Counted from the stretch's first letter, positions 22,989 through 37,300 are shown. The stretch is 64,000 nucleotides of DNA from Erythrophleum ivorense (GCA_026724425.1 JAIUCV010000102.1:558001-622000), one strand, 5' to 3'. A program made the numbers and translations. The notes: a model not told the origin generated them from the letters alone.

Positions 22989-23260
22989 AACTTAGAGAAC
23001 GATGAAGAAAGAAGAAGACTAATTACGAAGGATTTTTTCCCGATAAAATTTGGCTTAGGAAACAGAGGAGAAAGGCCAAGGGACTTCTAGTGGAAGGGGA
23101 GAGAGAGTTTAAGAGACCTAATAAAGTTACTTTTTATTTTTGGCTGTAGAGCAAACAAAAATTGGATTTAATGGGTTATATGCTGAGTGAGATAAAATCA
23201 CAAAGGTTCAATTTATTTTATTTTATTTTTTTAAGGGAAACCGATATCTATGTACAAATA
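22989..23260. other. Upstream region of the SAUR gene
   Basis: 5' flank of the minus-strand SAUR gene. No clear TATA box stood out. Confidence 0.4.
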
Positions 23261-23862
23261 CAGGAGAACCTCAGTAATACTCGATAAAGTAATAATCTCT
23301 ATAAGATAATAAATTTCTCCGGTCCCAACTCGGGCCAGTGTAAAAATAAGCAATATGCGATAAGATGATAAGATAATAATATTTTTGAAACTTCTATGTA
23401 AAAGTATAAACCCAATAATAAGTTAAAGTAATAATTATATAAAACTATACATATATGCTAAATAAAGTTTATTAAACTATAAATTTAAGTTTACCTCTAA
23501 CTTTTTTTATATGCATATAAAATTGTGAAATATTTTATAAACACAATAATTATTCGTGCATCAAACTTTATATAAATATATTCAAATAAGCTAATAATAA
23601 ATGTTTTATTACGATATCTAAAAATCTTAATCATAATTTCAAGTTTATGCATGTCATATTAACAAATAAGTTTTTTTTTTCTAAATTCTTAATACATTAT
23701 CATATTCTTAATACATTATTATATGGAGAATAATTTTCGAATGTTATAAATAAGAAAATATGTATCTATAAGTTAACAAATTATAATTTCGATAAAGTAA
23801 TACCTCTATAAGATAATAAATTTTCAAAGTCCCAACATTATTACTTTATAGAGGTTTTACTG
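23261..23862. mobile_element. Candidate MITE-like element of about 600 bp
   Basis: The left end CAGGAGAACCTCAGTAATAC pairs imperfectly with the right end GAGGTTTTACTG (reverse CAGTAAAACCTC). The motif GATAAAGTAATA followed by CTCTATAAGATAATAAATTT occurs near both ends in direct orientation (about 23283 and 23791). The right one is followed by its own inverted copy, TTACTTTATAGAGG. This end type (CAGTAAAACCTCTATAA) is widespread in plant genomes to my knowledge. The centre is AT-rich and non-coding. Confidence 0.6.
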
Positions 23863-26231
23863 TAGTTTCAATTTGTAGTAACAAAAAATTTCAATGTTTT
23901 TACGTAGTGTTAAAGGTCAACCAACAATTGCAAAAATTACTGGAAATTTTTTTTTGTTTGTTAAAGATCATTGGAAAAAGATATGAAGATGTTGTAGTCA
24001 TAAAATATAGTTTTAATATGGGGAAAAAGTTCAATACGACATATAATAATAAAATTGTTGTATTTCAGGATTGCAAATTCCAAATTTATTGTTACATTTC
24101 GGATATGCATCTAATAACAACCACTGGATGCTCTTAAATTTTAAGGGGACAAAATTGACAGTAGTTTATATATACGTCGTGTATTTATGGAAACACGAAA
24201 GTAGAGTCGGACACCACTTGCATTTGTTTTTAGTTAAAGATATCAGATACTTGGAAACGTCTCATCATAAATACAAAAGAACAGTGATTACACGTGGAAT
24301 AATCGTCATTACAACCTACATGCCAAATTTGTGTAATTTATAATGTAATAATCAGTATTCACTGAAACAATTGTGTGAATTTCTATAAGAAAAGTTCCAA
24401 AAATACAAAATATTTGTGACTAGCTTAAAATTTTAAGATTATTATACTAGTGGATTAACAACTAGATTCTTCGTGGGATCATTGAGTTGAGACAACGAAT
24501 TACAAAAACTCGAGCCTGCAGGGGCGATGTGGGGCAAATCATATTTATTTTCATCCTAAAATTACTTAAACCCACTCAATGGGCTGCACTGTGCCTTGGC
24601 CTTCGCTGTCAAGTCCAAATCTGAAGCGTTAAAATAATTTTATATTTAAGTCATAAATGGCATCAGTGACAGCTTAAACAGAAAAACAGGCTTTAACGCA
24701 TGTTTTTCCAAAATTATTCAAATGTAATAATGGGCCACGGTTTAAATTTGACATCCAATCCTAGAGGTAGCTAGAGAGCCAGATGACACTGAAACCGTTG
24801 TTAGATATAAACGTGGTCAAAGTCTTCGTTAACAAAGCACAAAGTAACTTGTAAAAAGAAAACAAAGTCAAAAAAGACAAAATGTAAAAGCCATGGTGAT
24901 TTGTGTAATCACTAGTGAAAAGATAAACTTTTGGGAAACAGAAAGCAATTTTTCCCTTTTCTCCTTTAAAGTCTTTCACATTTTCTTTTATATTTGTGTT
25001 AATTTTTATTCATCTAACTTTTATCTGTTCTGATCCAGCGACTGTCCTAAAAAAAGACATTCCTTCGTTCCACACTTTATATCCTTTAACTTTGTAAATT
25101 TCACTTTTTCACACGGGTTATGAAAACCAAACAGTGTTACATTTTCACTTTCACACTGCATCGAAATCAAACATGGAACAAAAAAAGTAAAGTTTGTCAT
25201 CTCTTAACATAAATGTTGATTCTTTCGTCTGATGGTACTTGGTTCATACAATCATATCTCAATGTATATATCGACTTCGATTTGCCATAGCACAATGTAA
25301 CCTAAAAGGTATTATAAGACTTTTAACATGAACAAAATTAACGAAACTGAAGTTTCCGAAACTTATTTGAAGTAATAAAGATCAGCTATATAGCGACGAG
25401 TGAAAAAGATTAGTTAATTCAAGTATAGTTATTCAAGATTAACATTTACAATATCGGTGAACAGAAAGAACATACATTTACAATATTGCGACATTCATTA
25501 GAAATAAGCAAAATGACAAAAACTTCGATCGAGTTTATTGATCTTCCATGCTTGAAATAACTGCAGAACGCAAACTATTAGAGTGTGAATAGAAAATAAA
25601 AACAATCCTAGGCTAATAGTTATGTAGAGAAAGGGACGAATAATGTAGGAATATACAACTATTTATTGCATTAAAGTAAATTATGATTGGAATGACGAAA
25701 CCCTAGGCTAGTAGTTATGTACTACTAAAAACAAGAGGCATAAATGGTACTCGTAATTTTAAAAGATTCAGATCTAGCTTCAGATCTAGTAGATCTCGTT
25801 TGGGATTTTAGAAACAGACGGATCTGAAACTGAATCACCCTCATCATTAATCATGACCATGAATAAATCTATCTACTCTCTAAATGCTAATTCGTCCTGA
25901 CATCATCATAAACAAGACAAAAAAATAAACAAATCATTGCAAAATCATAGCTAGACAAAAAAAAACGAGAAAAAGTTAGTAATGATGATGGACTTTTCTG
26001 TTTCTCACATGAGTCAGATTCCTTCATCATTACACCAATCTGTAAGAGAGAAAAAAAACTCAACCCCCACCTGAAACTCATCAGAAGATCTTGAAGACCC
26101 ATACAAATAAAAACTAATTCTAAAAGTTTGAAGATCGAACCTTTCTCACATTGAATAGATCTAAAGATCGAAACCCTAGATCAGAAGGGAGGATCTTTAC
26201 GGCTAATTAGGATTGAGAGGGAGTAATAATT
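23863..26231. other. Spacer, no recognised gene
   Basis: Open frames at 23907-24343 have no family signature. A short direct repeat (CCTAGGCTA, then TAGTTATGTA) occurs near 25606 and 25701. The part from about 25880 to 26231 may be the 3' section of the MIR166 primary transcript. Confidence 0.45.
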
Positions 26232-26350
26232 GGGGGGAATGAAGCCTGGTCCGACGACGCTAAAACCCTAATCAATCATCAAATCAGACAGATCCTTATA
26301 AACAGAGATTGAATTAGAATAAGAGTCCTCGAGCCAGACAACAGTCCCCT
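26232..26350 (-). ncRNA. MIR166B: MIR166 precursor (MIR166B by position)
   Basis: On the minus strand the sequence at 26254-26234 reads TCGGACCAGGCTTCATTCCC plus a final C, the exact miR166 mature sequence. At 26347-26327 the minus strand reads GGACTGTTGTCTGGCTCGAG plus G, the matching star strand on the 5' arm. The two can pair to form a hairpin of about 120 nt with the mature miRNA on the 3' arm. miR166 directs cleavage of class III HD-ZIP transcripts (PHB, PHV, REV, ATHB8, ATHB15) and so sets organ polarity, meristem and vascular patterning. Its place between the SAUR gene and ATHB-12 fits MIR166B (AT3G61897 as I remember). Expression is likely from its own promoter (TATA at 26658-26665). 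Confidence 0.95.
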
Positions 26351-26406
26351 CAAAAAAGATATCCCTCTTTAAATCCTTTTCTTCTTCGTAAAGAGATCTT
26401 TCTCAG

Positions 26407-26616
26407 TTAGGGTTTTCCTGTTTCTCGCAGTGTTCGCCCCCCATCAGATCCGGCTGAGATCAAGGAAGAGAGAGAGAGAGAGGTGAATGTGGTGGTGATG
26501 ATGAAGGGAATGATGAGAGGGATAAGTGAAGAATAGGTTTTTATTGAAGAGAAGATGGACTCAAGAGGGTAAGTAGTGGAGAGAGAGCACAAAGCTATAC
26601 AAGACAAAATAAACAT
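26407..26616 (-). other. 69-codon ORF in the leader of the MIR166 primary transcript
   Basis: The first ATG after the TATA element at 26658-26665 lies at 26616 and opens a 69-aa frame. The frame begins MFILSCIALCSLSTTYPLES, is Ser/Thr/Ile-rich and ends GRTLRETGKP at a stop 60 nt before the star strand. The frame could also be open upstream by chance. Its position makes it a candidate miRNA-encoded peptide (miPEP), which is inference only. Confidence 0.3.
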
Positions 26617-26657
26617 GGGTTCTGTGTGCCTTGGGCCCACGTATATTTACTTGTGTG

Positions 26658-26665
26658 TTTATATA
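26658..26665 (-). promoter_or_regulatory. Putative TATA box of the MIR166 gene
   Basis: The minus strand reads TATATAAA. Transcription would then begin near 26630, about 280 nt before the star strand. Confidence 0.5.
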
Positions 26666-26669
26666 TTTC

Positions 26670-29600
26670 TTTTAACTTTTTTGGTCAACAGCGTAAAAAT
26701 ATTTCAAGTTTCAAGATTTCAACTTTAACATTTGGGATTTACTTTTTGAGACATGTCAATGGATTTCTCATTTTACCATGGTAGTTTACTTGTTAAAGCA
26801 AAATAGAAAGGAAAACAAAAACATATTCCATACCGCCCCATTTTCGTTGAATTTTATATCAGACCCATAGTTTTTTCTCTTATATTAGGAGTTCATTTAT
26901 TCTCATATATTTGGCTTTTTTGACGACTTGACCAAATTAAAGGGTGAAAAAATGATAATCAGTGACCGTGAAAGGGAAACAAAAGAAGGGGTGAAAGTAG
27001 AGAGCGATCAAATCATAAAAATATTATATTTGTGATAATAGATGTAAAAAAAAAACTGCGAAAGGAGAGGGGTTTCTCTAAAAGTTAGTCAGAGGAGTGG
27101 TTGAGTTATTGATCTGCCCAATATTACCATTCTCCATTTATTGTCAACCAATATAGAAACCGAAGGAATATATTTTGTATCAGCTCTTTTTTTAATCGTT
27201 CTGTTGAAAATTTTAATTCTTTTAATTTGTGGATTACAATATTGAAACTTTGAAAGTTTGAAACGATAGACGCTGAAGCAGCAGTAAGACTGGCAGTTAA
27301 TATTACTTAGTAAATTACTAGTGGCAAATCTCCTTCAAAATTACTATTGTCAGTTAATATTATCTAAGTAATCTCCTTCAAGAAAATAGCGTGGAATTAA
27401 TAGATTTATTCTATTTGGCCATATGGATATGGGTTTTTACTTTCGCCCTATTTGAATACCTGTAAAAAAATTTTATCCATGGGCTGCACCTTCCTTAAAA
27501 ATTAGTTTGGACACATCCATATACCAAGAATTTATTCTGAATTAAAAAAAAAAAAAATCTCCTTCAAAATTCAAATATCTTCCCTGATATTCTAAAAAAC
27601 GGGAAAAAAAAAAGAAAAAAAAAAAAAGAAGGTGATTTTCGAAGAATTCCCTTTTGCGAAAACAAAAAGTCTTTACTTTTGTCAACCAATATCTGTTTAC
27701 TTTTTGTATAAATATATATCATAAATCGATATAATATTACGATCCTCCAGCCAGCTGGAATTTCAGAGATTAATAAAAAGATTTCTATATTATAGATAGA
27801 TTTAAAATTACATGAGCGATTATAGCATATGGAAACGTGTATTTGGACCGTTGTGGTGCATTTATTTATTTTCGTTTTAAAGGTCCTATTGTAATTTATA
27901 TTTTATTTTACTTTTTTGCTAAAGGGTTTACTAGTATTGTATATTTAATGGAGTACTACTTGTTTTGTTGTTCTTAAAAAATAAAAACCAAATAGCAAGA
28001 GAGTGCCCGCGACATGTGCTGCAACATTTTGTTAGTTTCCTAATGTCCAAGATACCTAATGAAATGTCCTCGTATGTATATAAATCGATGAAAAATATAC
28101 ATAAAGATGTATTTCAGCAAAAAGAAAAATTCATTACACCAGTTGAACTCTTATTTATGGTTTCTTTACATTTAGTCTAGAATTTAAAATGTATTTTTTT
28201 TTTTTTTACATTTCTTGTAGTAGGTACTTCTGTCGCTAAATATGACCTAATCTATAGATACTAATTTTATATCTCCAAAATTTATTGCAACGAGAGTATC
28301 ATCAACTGATATTTTTTTTTTAATCAATTGAAGACTGGTAAGTAACTAACCCATAAATCCAGGTATATATATCTATAAGATTTGGTTTTCATCCAGTTCA
28401 AATTGTCCATGTAGATAAGAAAAACTTTATCAAGAAAACACACAAACTATGAAATCAAATGCATGCGTATGCTAGTGTAAGCGTGGGGAAATACGTAGAC
28501 TGTGCATGAGAATGACAAATGGAGAAGACGATTCTTAGCTCCAAATTTCAACGTTGTTGACAGCCTTCGAGAGTTGTGTTGTGTCTTGAAGAGAGAAACG
28601 AGTTGAGAGAAAGAGAGAAACAAAGAAGAAAACGTCAAATCCCCACGTTGTCCCACTCGTACATTCCTTTTTATTTCTCTTAAGCGAAAAATATCATTCG
28701 TTTTTTAGGATTAAGGACAAAAACTAATAACATTTCAAACTCAATTATAGTGCAAACTCTACAATGTAGGTTACTTGACATTTGGATTTTGTTCGGATGT
28801 TTTATCCGTGGTGAACGTGGAAAATCCCGTACCAAAGACATGTTCAGGATTAGTCCAACTCTTTGACAAAACTAAACACTGATACCTTTTATGAAAAATA
28901 AAAACAATGACACGTTTACCTACTACAGAATAATAATTAATTATATGTATATAGTATATACACGTCAATCGGTGAAAAAATGCCTTCTACCAAAACTTGT
29001 GAATTCCACAAGACCACAACATAAGAATGCTTCCAAAGATAAAAAGATTATGGTAGTATTTTAACATCATAAAGTTTTAACTTTTAACACTATAATAACA
29101 TTTTTCCTTAAGAAACCAAACTTCAATTATTTGAAAACTATCACAAATTATAGCATAAGAGAATTATATAGGGGAGGGGTAGCATCGTAATTAGGGAAAA
29201 AGAAAGAGTCAGTCAGTACAAATTAGCATTTAATGCCTCTTTGTTCGTATTCTCTGCCACCTTCTCTTCTCATTAATTCCTCCTTCTGCTCCTCAGATTC
29301 CAACTCAATAAATAATGTATTTTTTTATTTTATTTTTGTGTGATACATAATTAATTTGTTTTATTTCTTGGTTGGTCACCAATAAAACAGACTTGGAAAT
29401 TTTCATATCAAACAATAAACTATAAGAAAAATTCAAAGGTCTATGGATTAGACGCTTGTCATAATAACTTTTTACTGTATTTTTACCACTTTCGCGAAAA
29501 ATCTCCATCACTATTTTCATCTTTTACTTGTCTCCTTTTCAAACGTACTGTATAAAGATATCTACGAGGATATCTACAGAACAGTTACAACTTACAACCT

Positions 29601-32600
29601 TAAAATGAATAAATTGTCACCAATAAAGTCCATTATTGCTATTAATGAGAACTTGTATACTTGATCCAGTGTTTCTAAAGATTAGCTCAAACGAGCTATA
29701 TGGGCTTCTAGTTTTAGTTTATTACTATTTGAGCCAATTCTAATATGGGCCGAGTCCAAGAAAGAAAGAAAGAAACTCAATTTTGAAGATGCACAATCAA
29801 AAACCTTCATTTACAAAGAACATGCTAACACGATGCATCGAACCCATAATTTGGCGGATTATATCGGACTGATGTAATCGACGTGTAATAGAATATCAAT
29901 TGAGGATGGTTAATAGGTGTACTCGATGAGTAAAAGTCGAGCCACTTTATTTTCTATATTTGGTTTAACGAGAGGAAGTAGTTAAATTAGCAACAGATGA
30001 TTGTTGGCCACTAAGGTTATAAAGAGAGAACAAAGGAAATAATTGTTGGCCGTTAGAGTTTCACGTGATAGAGAATTTAATAGTAAAATACACTCCATTG
30101 ATAATAGCATTTATAAACTAATGGTTAAATTAATCAAAAGTTATTTATATACTCTTAACTTTTATTTTTTGTTAATTTTTTGGAGATTATTATCATGAAA
30201 TATAATTTGTTTTTAGGACGGTGGTGAAATAAATGTCTCTTCCTCATTGGATTGACATATTATCATGGACCCTCCTTAAATAGGCTGGATCTTATTAAAT
30301 TGCATATGCATATCGGTAATTTTTAGTTCGATCGTTTTCTTTTTCTTCCACGAAAAAGAAATATAGATCGCTCAATCGTCAGTGACAGTCTATTATAAAC
30401 CAACAGCAAAAGTGTTATATGTGTATTATATATATGCTTTTTTACTTGTCAATTTTGGCAAACATTTTTAAAAAACTACAAACACTACAAGACTGCACTA
30501 TGTATAAACGATTTTATATGTATATTTCAAAGCTTTACACGCGGCAAGGCAAAGAGATTGAAGAATATGCAAAATACAAACAAGAAATGACAAATTGGCT
30601 TTTTGAAAATAAATAAACAAATATAACTTTTTTAAAAAAAGAGGTTAATGTTCGATTAAAATTATCCAAGTTAAATGGACTAAAACCATGTCAAATAACC
30701 TTATTGTAAAATATATTTCGTATATGCACTAGATAGCATAATCTTGACATTTATTTGAAAAATGATAAGATGGCAAAATCATATGAGAAGTTGTTTTTGT
30801 GTGTTTTTTGTATCAAATAATATGATTTTTTGTCTATTTTGAACAAATACCATGTAACGCTTTTTGATGTTCGATTATTGGATCAAAATATATGAATGAA
30901 CCTTTTTTATTACATATTCCAAATATACTTCTTAAGGTTTGTAAAAACCATAACCAATTAATTTGGAAACCGAAAACTGAAAACTGGACCAGAATTCTTC
31001 CTCTTCTTCTTACGATTAAATTCTAACAAATGAAAGAAGAAGTAAAGAATCATCATCTCTTACGCCTCTTATCAACAACGGCTCTATTTTAAGGGAGCCT
31101 CGACACGTGCTAACATTTGTCGGACGCAATATTCAGTCACAACCACAAAATGAATTACCACGTCACCTTCATGTCTACTTGGCTTTCTGAATGGTTCCAA
31201 ATGGCACAGAACCAGTGGTTGATTTTGACAACTTTGATAGCTACTTGAATGAATTCCACAGATCTAATTTATTACATTGTATGTATACCAAACGATTCGT
31301 CCTTTCCTTGAGATTTTTTTTTTTGTTCGTTAAAGAGAAAAATCATCCTCTTTATAATTTGTTTATGAAATCTTTGTTTCTAGGATTAAATCGCATCAAT
31401 TAATACTTTAAGTGACGTGGAGACGATCAAGCCGCCATAAGAGTCTACAAATGGCTGAATTCAATTTGTCGTTTGTTAAGTCCAAAGAGAGTTCCGAGAA
31501 GCAAGGTAAACTTAACCTTAAACTAATCATCAAAACATTCAAAAGTTGCTTTTATCATAAATTTGGTTGTTTTCTTTCAAATTGACAAAATTCCAATGGT
31601 AAAAGAGTTTGTGATTTGTATATGAAGGAAGAAACATAATTTAGTTTTTAGCAAAGTAAAAAAAAATATAACGAAGAGGTGAAAAAGGAGGCTAAAAATA
31701 AGAAAATAGATTCTGTTAGGGAGTTCAAGTAAATGATACTATTAAATAATTTGATATAATTGTTTTCCCAGATAGACTCTTAACTACAGATCATACTTTT
31801 TGTAGAAGAAAACCTGAAAAAGACCATGTTACATTTTTTTTTTTTTTGGACAACAGACCATGTTACATAGAAATCAAAAGTTGTGGCAAAAAACAACAGA
31901 AGCCACTTTACTTGTTTTACAAAATTAATAAAATTTTACCAAAAATTCAATAAATCTCATAATTGAGTTTGCTTGTTAAATATTTGCATGGGAGTCAGTA
32001 AAGCTAGAATCCTTTATCCCGTGATCATCTTTTTGCTTCCCGTGTAGTGGAAGTAAGCGCGTAAACTAATAAGAAAAAATTATAAAGCTTGATGAGATTG
32101 TTTTGGTAATAAATCTAAATTCAACTTTAATCTAATCACTTTCTAACAGCTATTTATAACTTACCGCGCATACAATCACAGAAGTAACCATGATTAATCT
32201 TTTGGGATTGGCGAGAAAATTAATCAAGATTAGATTCAGTTTATAAGTTATAACATTTGATAATCTAATGAAAAGTCAGGTTAAAACGTGTTTCACGTAA
32301 TTGACCTCTAAAAGATGGCGTGCGAGTGACGACAAAAATGAAAATGATATAATCTTAAGACTTGTGATGTATTGTAACACCCGTCGAGCATCCGATATGT
32401 GAACGTGAAAGCTCGTTACACACTGTTTTTTTCTTCTTTCGTAATTGATGATCTGTAAAATGTTATCTTAACTAAAAAAAGTATCCCAAAGCCTTTTAGT
32501 CACATGTCAAATGATGATATATGTTGTTGTACTGCGTACAATTATAATAGAAGCAGCTGAAAATCGAACCTTTTTAAAAAAAAAAAAAAAAATCGTTTTG

Positions 32601-33230
32601 TAAGTAATTTTTTTTTTTAGAGAAATTTTAGCATATTAGATCTTGTAGTATATTACAAGTAATAGCAAGTATATTAAGCAGATCGAATGGAATAATTAAA
32701 CGTTATTAAAATGAATTATTTTCCAAAATTCATTGAATGACTGTAATCATTATTATTTTGCGACAAAAAGTAATCCATACGAGTGGATGAAAAAAGAAGA
32801 AGTAATCCATACGACTTTTAGAAAAAAAGAAAATACAGATCATGAGCTACTATTCTATAAGATAAAATTTTCTTAGAAACGTTCTTACACTGTTAGAAAA
32901 ACGTATTATCGTCCGTCTTGTGGCAACCTACGTTATCATTCCCTTTCCGAAAAACAGAGAGTACTACTACTAATTTTGAAAACTAAAAATAACATAGTTG
33001 GAAATTATTATCAGTAGTTAGATGATTCGTTCACATCGAAATGAAATACGACTTAAACTGAAAGAGACCTGACTCAATTCGTGTCGAGACACAAATTTTC
33101 GACCTATATTTTAGCCTATATAGTCCCACAATATTTGCAGGTCTCGTAATGATTATTGTCTTGGTTAAATATTAAATTTCCAGAAGAAAAAAAAATGAAT
33201 CTCAGGCCCTACATACAGTAACTCTCACAT
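26670..33230. other. 6.5-kb spacer, no recognised gene
   Basis: This separates the divergent MIR166 and ATHB-12 genes. Open frames (27965-28180, 28447-28656, 30419-30616, 31191-31403) show no family motif. At about 31452 a short exon-like frame (MAEFNLSFVKSKESSEKQG) runs into a GT donor but leads nowhere I can see. A CACGTG core (CGACACGTGC, about 31101) and CACGTC (about 31160) could be ABA-type elements acting on ATHB-12, but they are more than 2 kb away. Confidence 0.45.
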
Positions 33231-33240
33231 ATATATATAA
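33231..33240 (+). promoter_or_regulatory. TATA-like element of the HD-ZIP gene
   Basis: ATATATATAA, followed by AGAGGCC, lies about 110 bp before the ATG. Confidence 0.5.
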
Positions 33241-33349
33241 AGAGGCCAATATCACCACACAGAGAATCCAGGAAAAAAAGAAACAAAAAAAAATCCAAAA
33301 TCTTCTCTCCTTATCGCAATCAAGAAACTTCCAAGATCTGGTGAAAACC

Positions 33350-34316
33350 ATGGAAGAAGGAGACTTTTACAATTGCTGCTTCAGCGAGATCAGCAGTGGC
33401 ATGACCATGAATAAGAAGAAGATGAAGATGAAGAGCAATAACCAGAAGAGGTTTAGTGAGGAACAGATCAAATCACTCGAGGTTATATTTCAGTCCGAGA
33501 CGAGACTCGAGCCAAGGAAGAAGGTGCAGTTAGCTCGAGAGCTAGGGCTGCAACCTAGACAAGTGGCTATATGGTTTCAGAACAAGAGGGCCCGTTGGAA
33601 GTCTAAGCAGCTTGAGAATGAATATAACATTCTTAGAGCCAGTTACACTAATTTGGCTTCACAATTCGAAATCATGAAGAAAGAAAAGCAAGCTCTAGTT
33701 TCTGAGGTACACAATTCTCATCATTTATATCTTTATCTTTAAATCAGAAGTGACAGAATCAAAAATACATCAAACTAGTGATCTAACTTAAAATTGATAT
33801 GTCTTTAATCTATCGAGTTAGAAGGAATATACAAATATTAATTATATCTTTAATCTAAAATTAAGTAAATATACAACCCATTAATAAACGCAAAATATTA
33901 TAGAAGCAAAGAAAATACCTCTGAAGAGTTTTTACCTTATATGGTCTTTAATTAATCTCTATCTGCAGTTGCAGCGATTAAATGAAGAGATGCGAAAGTC
34001 TACAGAAGAAAGGCATCATGAGTGTTGCGGTGATCAAGGAGTGGCTCTGAGCAGCAGCACAGAGTCAGATAATGGAAAGTGTGAGCCAGAAGGGAGGCTA
34101 AATCAAGGGATGGTTCAGTGTAATGATGGCGTTAACAACAACATTAAGACAGAGTACTTTGGATTTGAGGAAGAGACTAATCATGAGATGATGAACATTG
34201 TGGAGAAAGCTGATGATAGTTGCTTGACTTCATCTGATACTTGGGGAGGTTTCAGTTCTGAGTCTTTCTTAGACCAATCTAGCAGCAATTACCCTTGGTG
34301 GGATTTTTGGTCATAG
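33350..34316 (+). CDS. ATHB-12: HD-ZIP class I transcription factor ATHB-12
   Basis: Exons are 33350-33706 and 33969-34316 (phase 0), giving 234 aa. The start MEEGDFYNCCFSEISSGMTM matches ATHB-12. The homeodomain (residues about 30-87) has QKRFSEEQIKSLEVIFQSET and the recognition helix VAIWFQNKRARWKSKQ. A leucine zipper follows (LENEYNILRASYTNLASQFE) and continues across the intron into LQRLNEEM. The C-terminus is acidic with TEYFGFEEETNHEMMNIVEK and ends WWDFWS. The Arabidopsis gene is induced by ABA and water deficit and lowers growth under drought while adjusting PP2C and PYL levels. The paralogue is ATHB-7, whose N-terminus differs. An in-frame GTG nine bases upstream is not a start. All key homeodomain residues are present. 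Confidence 0.95.
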
Positions 34317-37300
34317 AAACATATGAAAAGGAAAAAACAAAAGTGAAAGAAAAGTGTGTATAGTTTTGTAGATTATGCATGTTAAGAGAAAATAAATGTT
34401 TTGTTAAGATTATTTCTTGTTTCGATCTAATGATCTATGTAATTACTATGTTTGTTTAATAGTTAATACTCTTTGTATAGCGAATTACTAGTAAAGAAAA
34501 TATTGGTCATCAAAGCAAAACCATTAGGATGAATCAGACTAAACACATTTACTACCATTAGTAGTATTAGATAATATGCTCATCAATGGATTAGATCTTC
34601 AAAAGAAACGATCTCATTGACAAAGTTAGTAACCTTAACCTCCACTGTACGTTTGACCAGCGACTTCACTTCTTTCTCGGTTTTCAAATTCCCTTATGGG
34701 CCTTTAATTTTAGGCCCAAAACAGCCTGTAGTAAACGGAACCATTGGAACCCATGTATAAACTAGGGAGGCTAGAGAGGTCTTTAAGAATCCAGCGCCTT
34801 CTATTGTTCTTTTTATCTTCGAAATAAACAGAAATATTGGACAACTATTGCATATTATATATATATATATATATATTGGATAAATAAGTGAATAAAATAT
34901 GAAAACCACATTTTTAAAACTAAACTTAACAAATTTGACGATTTTTGACGTGACAAGACCTTTATTCTCGATAGAAATAAACCATTTTGAATGAGATTAT
35001 ATTTGTGTCTAGCAAAAATATTGATGGTGTCATGGACTCATGGTGTTGATTGTAAAATGATAAATTTTAAAGAAGAAAATAACATGCACGCACATAACTT
35101 TTTTTTATTCTGGTTAACGGATGTAGATTGATTGGTTGTTTCTCTACTTTGATAAACTACTCCAAAGTTCAAGATTCTTTATGTTATATTATTTTTTGCT
35201 TTTTCTAGTGACGAAGACTGTCGAAAGTTTCTGATTCAACTCCAAGATTCGACATTTTGTTTATTTTAATTGATATTAAAACCCCGAATATATATGATTC
35301 GGTAATAAATATTACGATCAACCTCTATGTATATTATTTTAATTTCGCATATTGACATATATCATCACGGGTGGTCTTGTCTAAGCTAGTGAAATTTGAA
35401 GTGTGTGACATATATAGATTCCGATGGTCTGTAAAACTATGTGAAAAAATTACAAATATAAAAAAACTGGACCATATAACATTTTAAAATCAAACTAGTA
35501 ACGTTTTTATTTTGTTCGTTGATGTAGTTTATTTAATTATTTCGTATAAAACATCGATTAGAAATCTACCATGTAACTGTAAGTATTCACTTTCAAGTTG
35601 ATTAAAAAAATATTTATCCACTTTCACGTTTGTGCATGGCTCTGCATGCCCAAAGCGAGAATCAAATCAAATCACATGGATCCTATACTAGACATAAATG
35701 CATATTTGTATATGAATTATATATGTGTGACTTTATATGCATATTTGTATATGAATTATATATGTGTGACTTTAATTTTGACCAAGATCTGTTTTTAATA
35801 AAGCAGCTCGATTTGTTATGTTGACTATTGAGCAACAGTTATAGTTGCTTTGGGAATTCAAGGAGAGACGCAAAGACTTGTGTTCAAGTTGTGCCTATGG
35901 CTCTATGCTGTGACTATAAACACCTTTATCAGGAATTCAGAATCAAAATTTCATATCTACACATAGAGACCGAATCTGAACTTAGAAAGCATCTTACTTC
36001 TTTTTTTTATCTGTAAAATAGTTGCAATTTTATATTTATTAATTCCCATTATTACCGTCCGTACATAATTAAGAAATCATGAACCTAAACGTAATAACAG
36101 CATTATCCACATTCCACAGTGACTCTATTTTGGAAAACATCGGAATTTTTCTATCGATAGTATATAAAATAAAATGTGCAATTATTTAAATTTCAGTTTT
36201 AATCGTTTAGAACTTTTTACTGGCCTTGGGAGGTTAAAGTGTTATGACATAGGAGTGGAAGAGAGCTGTAGATACTTTATTTTCTTTTTAGTTACTAACT
36301 TAAATCTACAATTATTAATTATCATATATTCTCATTCGCGTTAAAAAAAATATAATAGACTCTAACAAATCTTACCTACTCTTTCTACATAGATCTTACG
36401 ATTGTAAATCTCAGAGTAACAATGGGCAAGTCAACTTCATCCGATTACCTCAAGATGCTGGCCTATATTTATGGTATACATTAAACAGTATAAAGGTCAA
36501 CAACAGTCAACGATTTGAAGAAGGTGTGATTGGTAAATTAAAACCAAAATCAAAAGATTGTTCGATATATCTAAGATTAATATTCCCACATAAATCGAGC
36601 AAATCAATTGGCATTAGTCTATGCAAAAGATTAGCCAACTTACTAAAGTACAAGGATGCTGTGACCTAGCGACGGTCCACTAAGGTACCATATGAAATAT
36701 AAAATCAAAAGCTTTCTCGTTAGAAGATATAGTTTAATTACTATCTAATCATATGATTATGTAATCATATCAACAACGGATTTAGTAATCCGTGCAATTT
36801 GCTCGTATATGTAGTCGCCTTTTGTAAACGTGGATCGTTTTATACAAATTTGTTAAATACATAGCTCACCCTCCTACTCCTACCCCAACTGGTATAATTT
36901 TTTGCTTCTACTGCATCTTTTATGCTATCTCGTTGTTAGTTGACTATGAATTATGATATCTATAATCTTTCTAGATAAGTGGTGGTTTTGTAATCATAGT
37001 TTTTAAAGGTTGTTGAAACGAATCGATTTTGTTGAATGTATTTTAGGGGAAAACGATATTGTTGAATGTATCATGTTTTCAGTTTAAGTGATTTTTAAGG
37101 ATATTTTATTTGTTTCAAATTAAATGATGTTTTCAAGTTTATATGCAAAATCATTTGAATTTTTTAATTGCTTTTAACTGTTTAGATTGTTTTTTTTATA
37201 GGTTAATTTTTTTTGAAATTGATAATAAATGATGTATATATTGTGGTACAGTTGCAAATTATAAAATCATGGTCTATAATGAAAAAAAATTAGACAGAAA

